Of a stretch of DNA of 64,000 nt, positions 26,045-38,318 are shown piece after piece. Each line of letters begins with the position of its first letter. The first letter of the stretch is position 1. The stretch covers positions 18,107,646 to 18,171,645 of the forward strand of contig NC_052399.1 in the NCBI RefSeq assembly GCF_009389715.1, given 5' to 3'. The notes beneath the pieces were generated by a model, which was given only the letters and a program-made list of their open reading frames with translations, had not been told where the DNA came from and ran no database searches. This DNA comes from Phoenix dactylifera. Its lineage: Eukaryota > Streptophyta > Magnoliopsida > Arecales > Arecaceae. The translations under genes were made by a program, and so were the position numbers.

Positions 26045-26281
26045 TCAGAAGCAACCACCCAGATGTAAGGTTGCTCTCATGGTGGGCGGCACACCGTGCT
26101 CGGTGCAGAGCAATTTGAGCTTCCACTCCGGCATGGCCTCGCTGTCGGCCCTGCCGCCGCCGCCGCGGGGGCGGTGCGACGGCACCTGGAACGAGCTCGC
26201 CCTCTCCTTCCCCTTCTGCGGCACCCCGCTTCCCCCCATGTTCCCTGCCTTCGCCACCCCTTGGGTCCCGCTCCCACTCAT
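26045..26281 (-). CDS. Possible small protein, 78 aa, not recognised
   Basis: An ATG at 26281 in context GAGAGATGA opens 78 codons (MSGSGTQGVAKAGNMGG.. to ..RATLHLGGCF). The sequence has a GC-rich, Gly/Arg/Pro-rich first half and a more hydrophobic, conserved-looking second half (PEWKLKLLCTEHGVPPTM). The coding block stands out as a GC-rich island in AT-rich DNA. On the sense strand a TATA-like CTATATC lies about 50-60 bases upstream, and a long CT-rich stretch, as in many plant promoters and leaders, lies further up (26384-26407). No family is recognised. All frames of this GC-rich block are fairly open, so the evidence is composition and context only. Other readings are a chance ORF or the first exon of a larger transcript. 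Confidence 0.42.
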   Translation of the reverse strand: MSGSGTQGVAKAGNMGGSGVPQKGKERASSFQVPSHRPRGGGGRADSEAMPEWKLKLLCTEHGVPPTMRATLHLGGCF

Positions 26282-26794
26282 CTCTCTCTAATATTATTCT
26301 CTTCCTCCTCAGAGCTCTAAACAAGGGAGTTGATATAGATCAGGTCAGGGGTGGTGATCGTAGATAAAAGATTAGAAGGGATTGAGAGAGAGAGAGAGAG
26401 AGAGAGATGGTGTACCAAATGTCAAGCCTTCACTGTTGTGCATTTACTGTTTGAACGATGATTTCGTTGGCTTCACCTGCAAAGATTCCAGAGCCCACAT
26501 CCCCAGGGCATTCCCGGAGACGTGGACAACGTGAACGAGAGATATAAGCCCAGATGGAGGGTGATGACGAGAGGCCAGCAGTAGTAAACATAGTTTAATC
26601 GATCACGGTCAGGCGAAAGTGATGGGCTTGTAGTTGTGGATGAAGGCAAGTTTTTTTTTCTTCCTTTCCTAATCTTATCTTTAATTGTCGGCAACTCGTG
26701 AACGGCCATTTTGGATTATTCTATGGGTTTTTCTTTTGATAATTTTCACTCGAAACCCGGCTCCAATCACTAATCATATTCCTATCGATTTGGT
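26282..26794. other. Region upstream of the small ORF
   Basis: Besides the GA tract, I see no supported feature. A 78-codon frame at 26473-26709 on the minus strand has no recognised domain and no clear splice link to the small ORF. Confidence 0.4.
26384..26407. repeat. (GA)n microsatellite
   Basis: Twelve GA dinucleotides. GA/CT tracts are common in plant promoters and leaders, and this one lies about 100 bases upstream of the small ORF on the minus strand. Confidence 0.85.
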
Positions 26795-27251
26795 TCAGGG
26801 AAAATATTTTTCCTCCTACAAATATAATTTTTTTAAAAAAATTTGAAAAATATACTTTTAGCATGTTTGGTTAAATATGAAAAAGTGACAGATTTTCAGA
26901 GTGCTTATGTTTGGTTGACCATCCACTTTTCTGAAAAAGTTATGCGTGTAATTCATATTATATTCTTAATAAAAATTAGGTCTTTAATGCTTTTTTAATG
27001 CTGAAGAGTTTTTTTGAAAAAAAAATAAAGATAGAGTGATTCCTGCCTCATGGAAAAGTAATTTTTCCATATTTCTTATGGGAAAATAATTTTTCATAAT
27101 TTTTTATAGGAATGTATGGTCATATTTTCATGAGAATACAACTATCCATTTCTCTTCTTTGAAAACTTCAATTAAACAAAAGGTATCTCATTACTTTCTC
27201 GTTGACCACACTTTTCTTCCTTATTTTCTCGCGAACCAAACGAGCCCTAAG
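26795..27251. mobile_element. MITE, copy 2 (diverged copy of the 17.1-kb element)
   Basis: Shares with the element at 17148-17631 the stretches agtgcttatgtttggttg, taataaaaattaggt, tgcctcatgg, attactttctcgttgaccac, and the right end CGCGAACCAAACGAGCCC followed by TAA. The left end is eroded (tcgatttggttcaggg). Same orientation as copy 1 and older, judging by its degradation. Confidence 0.65.
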
Positions 27252-27307
27252 TGCTGTGCATTCTTAGATGGCTGTCATGGCTACCAAATAATATCTAACA
27301 TATTGAT

Positions 27308-27334
27308 ATTATATATATATATATATATATATAT
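27308..27334. repeat. (TA)n microsatellite
   Basis: An uninterrupted TA dinucleotide run, ending in tatatgcgtgcgc. No further signal. Confidence 0.8.
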
Positions 27335-30300
27335 GCGTGCGCTCGTAGACTATTTTATTTGATGATTATTTATTTTTTAATAATGATCGCCTATGGCTGC
27401 ACAAAACTCTGATCCATCACAAAGGGTTCGTGCTGCACGCGCACTGGGTTAACAAGAAAGTGGCCTTGTAGTATAGCAGCGAAGATCCAACGCACTTTAA
27501 ACCATACACAAAGCAAATTCTCGTGATTTATCGGTCATATGAAGCATCCGATTATTTCAAACACATGGACACATGATATATGCAGCGATGATTTCGTAAG
27601 GGTTAATAGGAAAAAAACGCTACTGAATCAAGTCAAAATATCTAGACTTTTAAGAATTATATAAAAAAATCAGCGTACAAATTATATCGGCCACGGTACC
27701 TCTCAAGTGTATATCACGTATTAATATATAGTATTTTTATAATAATTTTTTAACCAAATCTAACCGAAGTCTTGTTGAGTTCGTCCAACTTGACCTATAT
27801 AAACTTATATTTGAGTGGAAAATTTTGATGTCGTCTCGGGTAAGGATGTGGCCTTAAATGCCAACTGACCACCTAGAGGAGATAACGTTCTTAACAAATA
27901 ACTTAAAAACTCAGAAAAGAACCATAAAATTGCAGCGCACTCCATGCCACATTCCCATTTAATCACCTGTACTGCACTTTTTGGAGGTTTCATTATGGAT
28001 ATCTAAAGCATTTGCTATTAGATTTTTCAACAAATTTAGGTGCCGTACTCATGATTGCCTTAGAAATCACTTATCCTAACTGAGGATTATGATTAAATAT
28101 GACTTTGACTCAACACAAAAGGACTCTAGGCTTCTCAATGACCTTGCCCTTTTCCTCAGCAACTTTAGGAAGACTAGAATTTTTGAGGATTTATAATAAC
28201 TAGCTGAAGTCATCTTTATTTTCTTCGCATATAGCTATACCAACTTAGAAGTTCATTCAAAAATACTAGCTGAAAGATATTATTTGAATTTTTAGGTTAT
28301 GTATAACTACATAATATCTATCCAGTACATTGCTGATGTGGAAATAAATGCACGCTCATATGGGTCCTCACAATAACTCCTGATGTGGGTGGCCTAAGAG
28401 TGTAACTTCTATTATATCCTCTTCATGGTTTGGGGGGGGCTTATTTAACATTATACCTATGTAACGGATATTTTAATAACGGCTATTGTAGAGATTATCC
28501 TATAACAAACGTTGTTTGACTTTTTATTATCCATCTATAAAGCAATATTCAATACCTAATCCAAAAAAAAAAAAAAAAACATGACCTGGTCACGTAAAGT
28601 CATTTTGCTGTAATCGTTGTCTATTATTTCCCTTGACTTGGCTGATAGTGGGTACTGTAAGAGGTGTTAGATTAGTTGGTAAAGATCTAGCCAAAAGTTG
28701 GAGTATGCAAATAACTCATGTTATTTCTATAATAACAATAAATACGACCTCAAAAGAAGGGTTAGCTACTACTGGAGACTTGGGGCTACCGGACCGTGCT
28801 AGGATGTAAGATTATTAAAAATGAATTCAGTAGCTTAGTTGTTTACACTCTGCAGTTGCATGACTGCCTTCTATGTCCCTCAAAACTGATGTTATCAGTG
28901 AAAAAACATACATGACTCAGGTTTGAGCAGTAATGTAGCTTCCTATGACTACTTTCTCAGTCTAAGCAAAAGAATTCTTATTTTTAGAATGCACCACCAC
29001 AAAAATAGTTTACTTCTAAAAAATTTTAAGAAGTATATCAAATAGGGAAAAGAAAAATTTTGTCAGAATATAGAAGGTTAACCCCTGCCTCTCTCTGCTG
29101 TCGCAAATTAATCCAGGATGGTCCCAGCTCGAAACGCTTTGAACTGAGATCAGCCCAGATTACAATGACAAATTATATATTTTCCCAATAACATATATAT
29201 TCAATTACAACAGGTTTTTGCTTTCTGGAAAAATCTCCCAAAACATCGGAGCTTTAACAGCAAGTTTCAGAATTTAAAAGTTTGGATGGAGTGAATTCAG
29301 TGCAGGTATAAGCTTTGTTTAAAAAGACCCAACTGTTTCATTGTACAACATCTCATGAACAAGCACTGGTAGATGAGCATCAAAACAATGGAGTTTCATT
29401 CTACCTCACCGAACTAAAGGACTCGTGAAAACAGTCTAGCACATGCTCAACATGGTTTGGTAATGCAGGTTATTTTTTGAATGTCAAAGTTGATTTTTTT
29501 TTTTTTATATACTTTGTAAACTTACTACTTTACATGAAACTTAGTAACCCGAAAAGTGTGAAGATTGAAAAATGAAAATTCCTATTGACAGCACTAGATG
29601 ATGGAAGAATTCACAGAATAAACAAAAAAATCAGCTCAACAAATTTATTGAGTCTGAAGGTGCAGACAAATGCAATCTTCTGAACGGTAACACTGACAAC
29701 GTTTTGGATCGATTGCCATAGGCCAAACTCTTTACAAGACCTGCAAGTTAGGAAGGGAAAAGCTTATTTCCCAACAAATACCAAAGTGAAGACAAGTTCA
29801 TAGAGAATGGAAACAAAATGGCATTTGGAATATTGCTTCAGCAGCAATAAAGAGGAAATATTTACATGAAAGCATTTAATTTTCTGTTATTTCAAATTAA
29901 AACTTTTGAGTAAAATCAGCAAACAGTATCTATATGTTTCCATCCATATAAATGTAAAATACTAGATTATACAGAAAAAAGGTACGAAATGACTGGACTT
30001 ACTATCAGATATTTGATTTTGGCTTGAAACAACATATGCCAGATAGCTGAACATTAATCCTTCTTGTCTGAGCAATTGATATTTTGATACTTAATCGTAG
30101 AAATGGACACAAAGAGAATCAATCCTTATAGCCTTGCCATATGCTATATAAAGCCAAGAATTCCAATGCTTAACTGTCCAGATCATTGTTCTCACTTAGA
30201 TTCTGAACTTAGCATCAATTCTACTCAACAATAAAACCCCAGGAGAATATGAAGTATATGTACTAGAGTCTCGTCCCTAGTTTAGCAATGTTGATATTAT

Positions 30301-30490
30301 TTGCAAATGGTAGCACAAAATGTGAGACAAGATGCCTCTTTACAGACTTTTGACTTAAACATAAAAGACTTTGTCGAAAATGTATGCAAAAAAAACTATA
30401 CCATGTATGCCTCCTCGTTCAAGAAAGCAATGACCAAGATCTGAGTGCGGTGAGAAACCTCTGAGTTAGCCAACAAGCAAACTTGAGATC
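27335..30490. other. Intergenic region with no supported gene
   Basis: AT-rich sequence with homopolymer runs (for example poly(A) near 28562-28580). Frames are short and lack family signatures. No inverted ends or direct terminal repeats were recognised. Confidence 0.45.
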
Positions 30491-30643
30491 AAGATTTGCC
30501 GTCTTGGTACCAGACTCCATACCGGTGCTACATTAGCACAATGTTGATATGCCACCCATACTGGGTATTGGGTACTGGTACCGAATCGGTATGGTACATC
30601 CTGTACTACCCAGTTCGGGTAGGTACGGCAAACCATGCTTGAG
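30491..30643. mobile_element. Short MITE-like fold-back element
   Basis: The left end TCAAGATTTGCCGT and the reverse complement of the right end (TCAAGCATGGTTTGCCGTAC) match with one small gap. The interior is full of GGTACC/CCGGT/TACCGA motifs. About 150 bp, no coding capacity. The interior motifs resemble the outer arms of the fold-back element at 5 kb, so the two may belong to one family. Confidence 0.5.
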
Positions 30644-31866
30644 ATCCTTCAAACCTAGTAGAGTTTTACTACCCTCTTGTTCTTTCCATAGCGAAGATGC
30701 TTCTATAAAAAATAGTATGATGCCCATAAAATTTTCATGTCAGTAGACAGAAAATAAACAACAAAAAGAACAGCTAGTCTGTTAGGATGGCAACTTGAGT
30801 TTTTCATGGCATAAGTTGCATGAGCTACATAATCTTAAAAAATAACACTAACATGACGGCACTTCAGTGTTGCAACCATGGGTCTACTAGATTAATAACA
30901 TATTTTAAGCATAGAACTTCTCTTTATTGACTGGCTTTGTCAAATCTGCGAGCTTCTGCAGCAAAATAACTGTCAATATACATGCTTCCTATACAGCATC
31001 CGCATTCGCCGATGACTAGTCATTATAGTGGGAGTTGCATGCATTCAAATTGGTACACATAAAGCAATAAGATAAAAGAAATCCAGTAAACCTTTTTAAA
31101 GGGAAAATTCCTATACGATTTCAAACTATTTGTGCATTTAAGAAAACACAACTGCATATTCTGATACACAAAACATCTAAGTTTAGATATGAACACTCCT
31201 TTTACAGTAAAACATTGAAAACATATTCAGTAAAGGTTACCTATCAGGGATGGATTTTGTTGCATGATGCAGAACACAAGCCACTTCATGAATAGATATC
31301 ATGTATATGGTCTTGTTTGTAATATGTCCTCCTAAGGAAGCGAGACATTTACACTTATGCAGTCCTAATCATTCATATTTTAAAGAATATCATCTGGAAC
31401 TTCAATAGAACCGGAAAAAGAAACACTGTTATCAACTGGAACAATAGATGAAGGAAAGAAATTGATATCGCACATGCAATGACACCTGTGATCATTGTGT
31501 CGTACCAAGTCAGGGCTGACCTGTGTGAGACAAGTGATCCTAAGCACGAATTATTACAAGAATCAGCATTTCAGCTAAATAGTTATCTTGCTCTTTTCTT
31601 ATATTTGTAGCAACAAATATTCCATCAACATTTCACATACCTTAGATTTTCCAGGAGCATAATTTGTTTAGTGAATTAGCCCTGCTTATATATATTTTTT
31701 TGGCGTGACTGCTTATATAGTATTATATCCCAGATTGTTACAGAAAAACAAATCAAAAACCTACAAACAAGGTTCCTATCAAGGATAAAGCATCAAAGTT
31801 AAGGCTGAAGTAATAAATTATGAAGGAAGACTTATATATGACATATTTAACATAATTTGTCCAAAC
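30644..31866. other. Intergenic region downstream of the hAT-like gene
   Basis: AT-rich sequence without a supported coding region or repeat boundary. It should contain the 3' flank of the minus-strand hAT-like gene. Confidence 0.45.
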
Positions 31867-31872
31867 TTTATT
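31867..31872 (-). terminator. Poly(A) signal AATAAA of the hAT-like gene
   Basis: The minus strand reads AATAAA 16 bases after the stop codon at 31888. It is close to the stop but fits a short 3' untranslated region. Confidence 0.4.
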
Positions 31873-31887
31873 TTGTACAGGATACCA

Positions 31888-32327
31888 TCACAAACCAAAT
31901 ATATGGTCATTTGAGCCGAAAATGGCACTACTGAACTGCCTAGTATTCAAGTCCCCCCCATCCAAGGCAGAACTAAATCGATCTAGCCACTGTGTTGGAT
32001 TTGGGTTTTCAGTCTCTTCCACCCAATCCGAGGTCATGTCTATTTCATCGAGTACAATAGGATCCACATCTGCTGGCTTTCCCCTTGAGCGAAGCTTGAG
32101 ATTGTAGTGAACATAAAGAAGATCACTTGTTGTCTCCTTATCCAGTCTATTATGTCTTTCTGAGTGAATCTGCTGAACTGTGCTCCAGTTTCTCTCAAAG
32201 GTAGACGTACTGCAAACCTGACTAAGTATTCTAACAGCAACACGTTGAAGACCCGGTGCTGAATCACCATACTGTTCCCACCACATACCTATATGTGTAA
32301 ACATCAGCAAAATCAATATCATAAGAG

Positions 32328-32361
<34 letters not shown>

Positions 32362-34043
32362 GTATTAGAATTAACACTGAAAAATTGATGCACACATACC
32401 AGGAAAGGTGGTGGTGCGTGCCTCTCTAGCTAGATTGGATCCAAACATCCCTTGTGCCTTTCTAAACACAAATATTTGAGCTGTGATATCATGTCTCAGT
32501 TCAGGAGTTGGCAGTAGTTTGTCCAGAACAGCAATGAACTCCTCTTTAATGATTCCAAGAAATTTAACTTCTGGATTGTACTGAATGCTAGGATTCAGAT
32601 AGGCTGCTGCTGCATGGAGGGGTGAATGAAGCTGATTCTGCCACCTTCTATCAACTATGTCTAGAAATGTCTTGCATTTTCCTTCATCCATTATGTAGTA
32701 GGTCCTTATAGAGTCCTTTGCCTTGGTCATAGATTCATATATAGAACCAATTGCTGGTTTCCCTCCGGAGACATCCCTCAGTACCTTCAACAGAGGTTCA
32801 GAAACAGCTGCAATTTCTTCAACTGCTCTCCAAAATTCATTGTCATCGAGAATGTCAATGCAAGCCATACTATGAGGTCTATTTGCATAAGGAGAAGATG
32901 AATATTCTGGAGAGTTGAACATATGTTTCAATCTTGATTTGTGTTTCAATATTGACTGCAAAGTAAGAAAGATTGACGTAGACTTCGTAATACCAGTACG
33001 AACAATCTCCTGACCACCAGTGAATTTTCTAATTAAATCACGCAGCCAAGTATGGTTATATATAAATCTTGTGATAGATTGTGCTTGTAAGATACATCTA
33101 TTCACCCAGTCAATCTTGGAAAAGTCTTCTAAGATCAAATTCAGACAATGTGAAGCACAAGGCGACCAGAAGATAGTGCTGTAGTTCTGCATGATGTGAT
33201 TTCCCACATTTGCATAATTCAAGGCATTGTCTGTGATTACTTGGACAACATTTTCTGGGCCAAAATCTAGTATAATTGAATCAAACAAATCACAGAGGCA
33301 TTTGGTATTCTTGAAGTATGTAGATGCATCGACAGATTTGTGAAAAAAGGTTCCCAGGGGAGATGATGCAAAGAAATTGATTAAGGCTCTTGATTTGTTA
33401 TCTGTCCATGTCTCAGCTATGATCGTACAACCCGTCGTTGCCCAGTCTTTTTCTATATCTTTTATTTGTAAAGTGATTTCAGATTTGAGCTTTTGCAACC
33501 ATGTTGTCCTCAGAGCTTCTGCTGATGGCCCTTTGAATCCTGGGCCACCAATTGCCTCAAGCATAAGCAGATACGAGGAAGTGTTTGCGACACTGACATC
33601 CAATTTGTTTTCAAAAAAGAATTCAGCAATACATCTCTCTACTTCCAAAGAAGGCTGAGGCCTGACGGTTGTACATCCAGTAAGAAGTTTCACTACAGGA
33701 GGCGTTGTCTCAACAGGGGGCATAGGCACTTTTGGACTAGAAACTATTCTAGGAGATTTAGCTTCAGCAAGTCGTTGTTTTTTAGCATTGGCACTTTCCT
33801 TCTCCTCCTCTTTCGTTGCTATAATTGCTTTCACCCTCTCAGTAACTTCATCTCTTACTTTGCTACATGGTTGGACCCCTTTGCTTGGCAGCCGAGACAA
33901 ATGAAATTTCAATCTACTAATGCCCCCATTCAAGACTCTGAGGCAAAATTTGCATCTAACCTTGTTTCCCTCCATCTTATCACAATATTCCCAACAAACA
34001 TCTTTCTCCCGTACCACTGGAGTAACAGATATGGAATAAGTAC
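31888..34043 (-). CDS. hAT-transposase-like protein with BED zinc finger, DUF659 and dimerisation domains
   Basis: Two exons are clear: 34043-32400 and 32288-31888, joined at TTTCCTG/GTATGT..ATATAG/GTATGTGG in phase 1. From 34017 they encode about 672 aa. The GTG at 34017 is not a start: the frame stays open up to an acceptor (TGCAAAG/GTACTT) at 34043, and the first in-frame ATG (MEGNKV) lies inside the BED finger. An upstream start exon is therefore likely; a small candidate exon is 34436-34405. Order: BED finger (VCWEYC, VRCKFC, LKFHL), basic linker, DUF659 (SSYLLMLEAIGGPGFKGPS, then a DNALNYANVG and SPCASHCLNL block), and a C-terminal hAT dimerisation region in exon 2 (WWEQYGDSAPGLQRVAVRIL, STSTFERNWS). 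No stop or frameshift interrupts it. It could be a domesticated host gene or an intact transposon copy; I saw no paired 8-bp duplications or inverted ends. Confidence 0.82.
32328..32362. repeat. (TA)n(CA)n microsatellite in the hAT-like gene intron
   Basis: A compound TA then CA run within the 111-bp intron (32289-32399) of the hAT-like gene. Length changes here would alter a short intron. Confidence 0.8.
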
Positions 34044-34404
34044 CTTTGCAGTTAGGAAAAAAAAGAAAAATGCAAAAACTTTCAAAAAAACTTTGAAATA
34101 CATTTCATGTCTGGATATTATCAAAAGGTTAAAGTGGACATATTCAATTGACAACATGCTTTCCTGTAGGCACGTACCAACCGGCTGAGTAGGTAATCAG
34201 AGAGTTCAATTCTCACCCTCAAAACATTAAACCCCTCCTACTTTCTAAATTATTTTCTTTAAAACGTGAGAAGCTTTTCCAGAAGTAAAGTACTTCATAT
34301 TTGAAATCATTGCCTAGGGACATTGATGGCTAGTTGCAAAAAATATCCTATGTTCCACACAAAATTACATGACTAAGGGCAACAGACTTAATTGAAAAAC
34401 TTAC

Positions 34405-34436
34405 TGGTAATGAAGGAACTGTCTCCAATAAGTTAC
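34405..34436 (-). other. Candidate small upstream exon of the hAT-like gene
   Basis: Bounded by an acceptor with a good pyrimidine tract (TTTTTGCAG/GTAACTT) and a consensus donor (CCA/GTAAGTTTTT), 32 bases long. It contains no ATG, so it would be leader or internal sequence. Supported by splice signals only. Confidence 0.3.
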
Positions 34437-34860
34437 CTGCAAAAATATTGGAAAAGATGACTGTGAGCAAAAACTTCAGCCAGCAAAGTAAATAAAGCAG
34501 AACCATGTTTGATGTGCAAATATTGAATTCAGGAGACAGGAGATCTCCATTATAAGTAGTTATGGCCATGTATCTTCGTAACATGATTACAGATACTCAG
34601 ATGATTTACAAGATCAGTATGCTAGGTTACAATTTTGAACATGGAACAGAAGTCCCAACAATAGTTCTCTGCTAACTGCTAACAGCTCAAATAAACTAGG
34701 GTTACATCAAATGCAGAGCATACTTTTAACTCCAATAAGAACAAAACAGTGGGATTCCGGACAAAAATGTTGTCAAAAGAAGCCCCAAATCTGAAGAATG
34801 TGGACAAAAGCAAAAGCCTAAATAAGAGGGCAGGAATGCAAGCAATAAAAGCAAAAGGAA

Positions 34861-34997
34861 ATACACGCACGCGCGCGCGCACACATATACATACATACAT
34901 ACATGTATCCTAGGTATACACACAGACACAGACACACACACACACACATATACATACATACATACATATAGATGCATACATACATACATGTACGTAT
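34861..34997. repeat. Compound microsatellite (CG/CA/CATA)n
   Basis: Mixed (GC)n, (CA)n and (CATA)n tracts over about 135 bases. It produces spurious cysteine- and valine-rich open frames on the minus strand. Confidence 0.9.
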
Positions 34998-36710
34998 CTT
35001 GGGTATTTGTGTTAGGCACTCAGTGCATCAACTTGATAACTGGGCAACTGGTTTCATATAGGAACTTTCAGATCGTGAACTTGTGGTTTTTTTAATCAGC
35101 AACCATTTATTTTCTATCAAAAAAAGAAAAAAAACACATCAGCACTTTAGCTTTCTAGGTCAAAAACCTTTATAATGCTAAATGACAAAACCCATTCTCA
35201 TTGCTTTCATACAAGATGGTGTTCCCTCCTCTCTTCAGACCAATCAACATGAACATAAAATTCCTCATTATAGGGTCTTCTCTGGCATGTTTTGCAATAG
35301 TTCACTTCTGCAAATCCAAAGCTTCCATAAACGTATTTATAATTCCAATTTTCTAGTCATACAACACAAGGACCACGATATCTCCATCACTACTATCTCA
35401 GATGTCCAACATTCCAATCTGTATGGTAAAGCTAGTATTATGTCTTATAAAAGTTTCTGAAGTTTCGCAAACATACAAGAACTATAGAACACTCTAGAGC
35501 GATTTCTCTGCTTCATGCACATTGCTTGAAACCTATTTTAGTGATCAACATTTACCCTCCCATACCCTGATAAAAGAAACCAAGATAGCAATTATATTTT
35601 TAGTTCAGCATCCCTTCCATCACTGCTAAACTCGACACAATCCCAACAAAGTTGCACACCTTGTATATGTTCTGGTTCAGCATTTCTTTTTACAATAAGA
35701 ACTATCAATATTTTTCTTCTAGTATTCCAATTTGAGGATCATCACTTCCTCGATTAATTGACTACAAAATATCATCTGAGAAATGAAGAGATAGAATAAA
35801 CCAGGATTATGCCTTTGATATTGACCAACTGGCCTCCTAGATCGGCACCATTGTGAAATTCTGTAATATTACATTTTATAGATTGAATTGTACTTGTTAG
35901 CAAAGCATGATGGATCTAAAAAGTCATGGTTTGATATCCCAAAATCATGATTTTTAATATATGTTGTTTTGAACCAGACTTGATCTAGCAGACCTGAAAT
36001 TGAGCCTTGCCAAGCAAAAACAAAGCTAAGCAAGAGTGAACTAATAAGTGCTAGGGGCCCATGGTCCTCTCCAACAAAATAGGAGAAAAAAAGTACAATA
36101 GATGTTGGTCCAGTGATCAGCAGATCCAGTAAGTGTAACCTATGAACAAGTAAATGGATCCATTGATTAGGAAATTAGGGGATGGTTACTAGATCAAGGA
36201 TGCAAAATAATATGGACATATGCATGATCCAACAGACACTACATCATAGATAGTGTCAAATGATCACCAATCTTAAGGGACACAATCTCCATATAAGGTA
36301 TGCTTGCATGAGCATTTAGGTGTCTCTTGAGGTTTACAAGGCCCAAATCTGGGCATGCATGAAACCAAGGATAGACTGTAAATATCAACGAAGTCTCCTT
36401 ATAACTTTTCTACTGCCAATGTTATCTTGGTTTACGTTTGAGTGCACAGTCATGAACTAGAGCTGGTTTGATGTATTGCAGACAATTCTACAAGAACTTC
36501 TGCATATGAAGGTGAAGAACAACATCATGACTCTTTGCATGCAACAAGCCCGTCTCTCGCTTCATTCATATCATTTCTCTATTACTTCAATATTTTCTCC
36601 ATTGTCTCTTATTTGTGTTTAGATTCATCGACTAGATGTGTAAAAACGTAAAGGACTTGTACAAACCGACTCTTCATAAATAGAATGTACATATATGATA
36701 GCTTCCTCGT
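34998..36710. other. Intergenic region with no supported gene
   Basis: AT-rich sequence with short frames. The frame at 35182-35460 on the plus strand has no recognised domain or splice context. Nothing else was recognised. Confidence 0.45.
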
Positions 36711-37567
36711 AAGGCTGCATTTGTATTAGGGTATGAGTTTTTTGGGATAAGGAAATTTATACCGGCATAAACAAGTACAAATCTTAATCTTATTTAGGAA
36801 AGCATGGTGTTATATCAAGCAATTGTTCTCCGTGTGTTTGGATGCTGACAAGGGATAAAAAATAGAAGCGGGATCCTCATGCGGGGCACCTTTTGCACTG
36901 TAGAGCGCTATGCGTGCCTAAATCACCACCATGATACTCATCTCGGAAATAGAAGGCTCTTGCAGATTCTTTCTATCCAGCATATTTAGCAACCATCCAT
37001 GTGTCTCGCATCCCCACGCGATGGTCTCAATTTCCAAAATGAGCGCAAGCCTTCCATTTTTGAGATAGATGATATGGAGGAGATTCATGCATGCACATCT
37101 CTTTGCGGCGCAACAATTGAACCATAGAGGATTCGAACTCATAAGAAATGTAGTTTGGATGTTACATTGGGATAGGTGGATGGAAAAGATTTTTCGTGAA
37201 ATTGGACATATTTGCCCTTCTAATCTCTATTATTCTGTAATATAATAATATACTATATAGTATAACAATATGATAATAATATTATACTATTATATTACAT
37301 TATATTTTATAATACAATATTATGATATTACCTAGCATTATGCTATATAATAATAATATAATAATAATTAATCTTATATTAAATTAATTAATATTGCAGG
37401 ACAAAATTGATCATTTTCTCTAATAATGAAGGGGATAAGAGAGGGCATTTAAAAAAAGTTATACCCGGTTTAAACTTGTACTTGGAGGTCCTAGGTATAA
37501 ATTACACTGTTTTGCCACTAAATCCACGGATAAACCCCCTGTGTTCTCAATCTTAACATAGCCTAAA
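36711..37567. mobile_element. Possible decayed MITE with inverted ends
   Basis: The left end (aaggctgcatttgtattagg) and the reverse complement of the right end (atttaggctatgttaagatt) are related. The arms also share AATTTATACC and ACAAGTAC-type words in inverted order. The middle holds an AT-rich block (about 37,230-37,390). Ends are eroded and no target duplication is clear. Confidence 0.3.
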
Positions 37568-38318
37568 TGCTTAAACAGTGTAAACATAAGCATTCAGCAT
37601 GTCTTTCCTCCTCAAAACCCATGAAGTACATTGACATCGAACTCTTAGACATGGTTAGGATATGTAACAATTATCCATAATTCTGTGCTAGTCGTTGAGT
37701 TGCTCTATACTTTCTCACCATTGAAAAAAGTGACGCTAATAGTCGACCAAAACATTAACCAGTATCTGCTTTCCAAAATCTTTATCACTTACCTTATGCT
37801 TGCGATTATTAGTACGGCGTTATATGAATACATATTTTCTTATAAATCATGCCTAGTCTTCAAATTCAACTATTGAAAATTCATTTATCAAACTATCTGC
37901 TCATCACAAGTTCAGATTTCACTAAAATCTCTTTTTTTAAAAAAAAAAAAAATCTAGAGCATCACAGAGTGAGACATTGTCTTCAAATTCTCTTCAACCA
38001 TTGATGCGTGCAAGCTAAAGTGTGTCCATTGTCATCACCATCATCACTTTAATCAACTGCTTAATTAATATAACCTACTTACGAAGAACTAAATTACAAA
38101 CTGTAGCATTTTACCCCCTTTTTTTAATTAAAATAAAATAGTAAAATGCATATGACCTCCTTTTTTTCCTCCCCTCGATTCTATCCCAATTATTTTCCTT
38201 CACAAATTATAACAGTGTCCACTCATAAATTCTGAAAAAAATTGGAATATTTATGAGAAAAAAAGGCAGCGGAAAATAAACGAAATGGAAACATGAGACG
38301 GACGGATAATTATTTATG
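37568..38318. other. Intergenic region with no supported gene
   Basis: AT-rich sequence with poly(A) and poly(T) runs. No domain, RNA gene or repeat boundary was recognised. Confidence 0.45.

Noticed and set aside
34015-34017. GTG as start codon of the hAT-like protein
   Set aside because: Nuclear plant genes rarely use GTG, and the frame continues upstream to an acceptor-like splice site. A start in an upstream exon is more likely.
34726-35019. Cysteine/valine-rich minus-strand proteins near 34.9 kb
   Set aside because: They are translations of the (CA)n/(CATA)n microsatellite.
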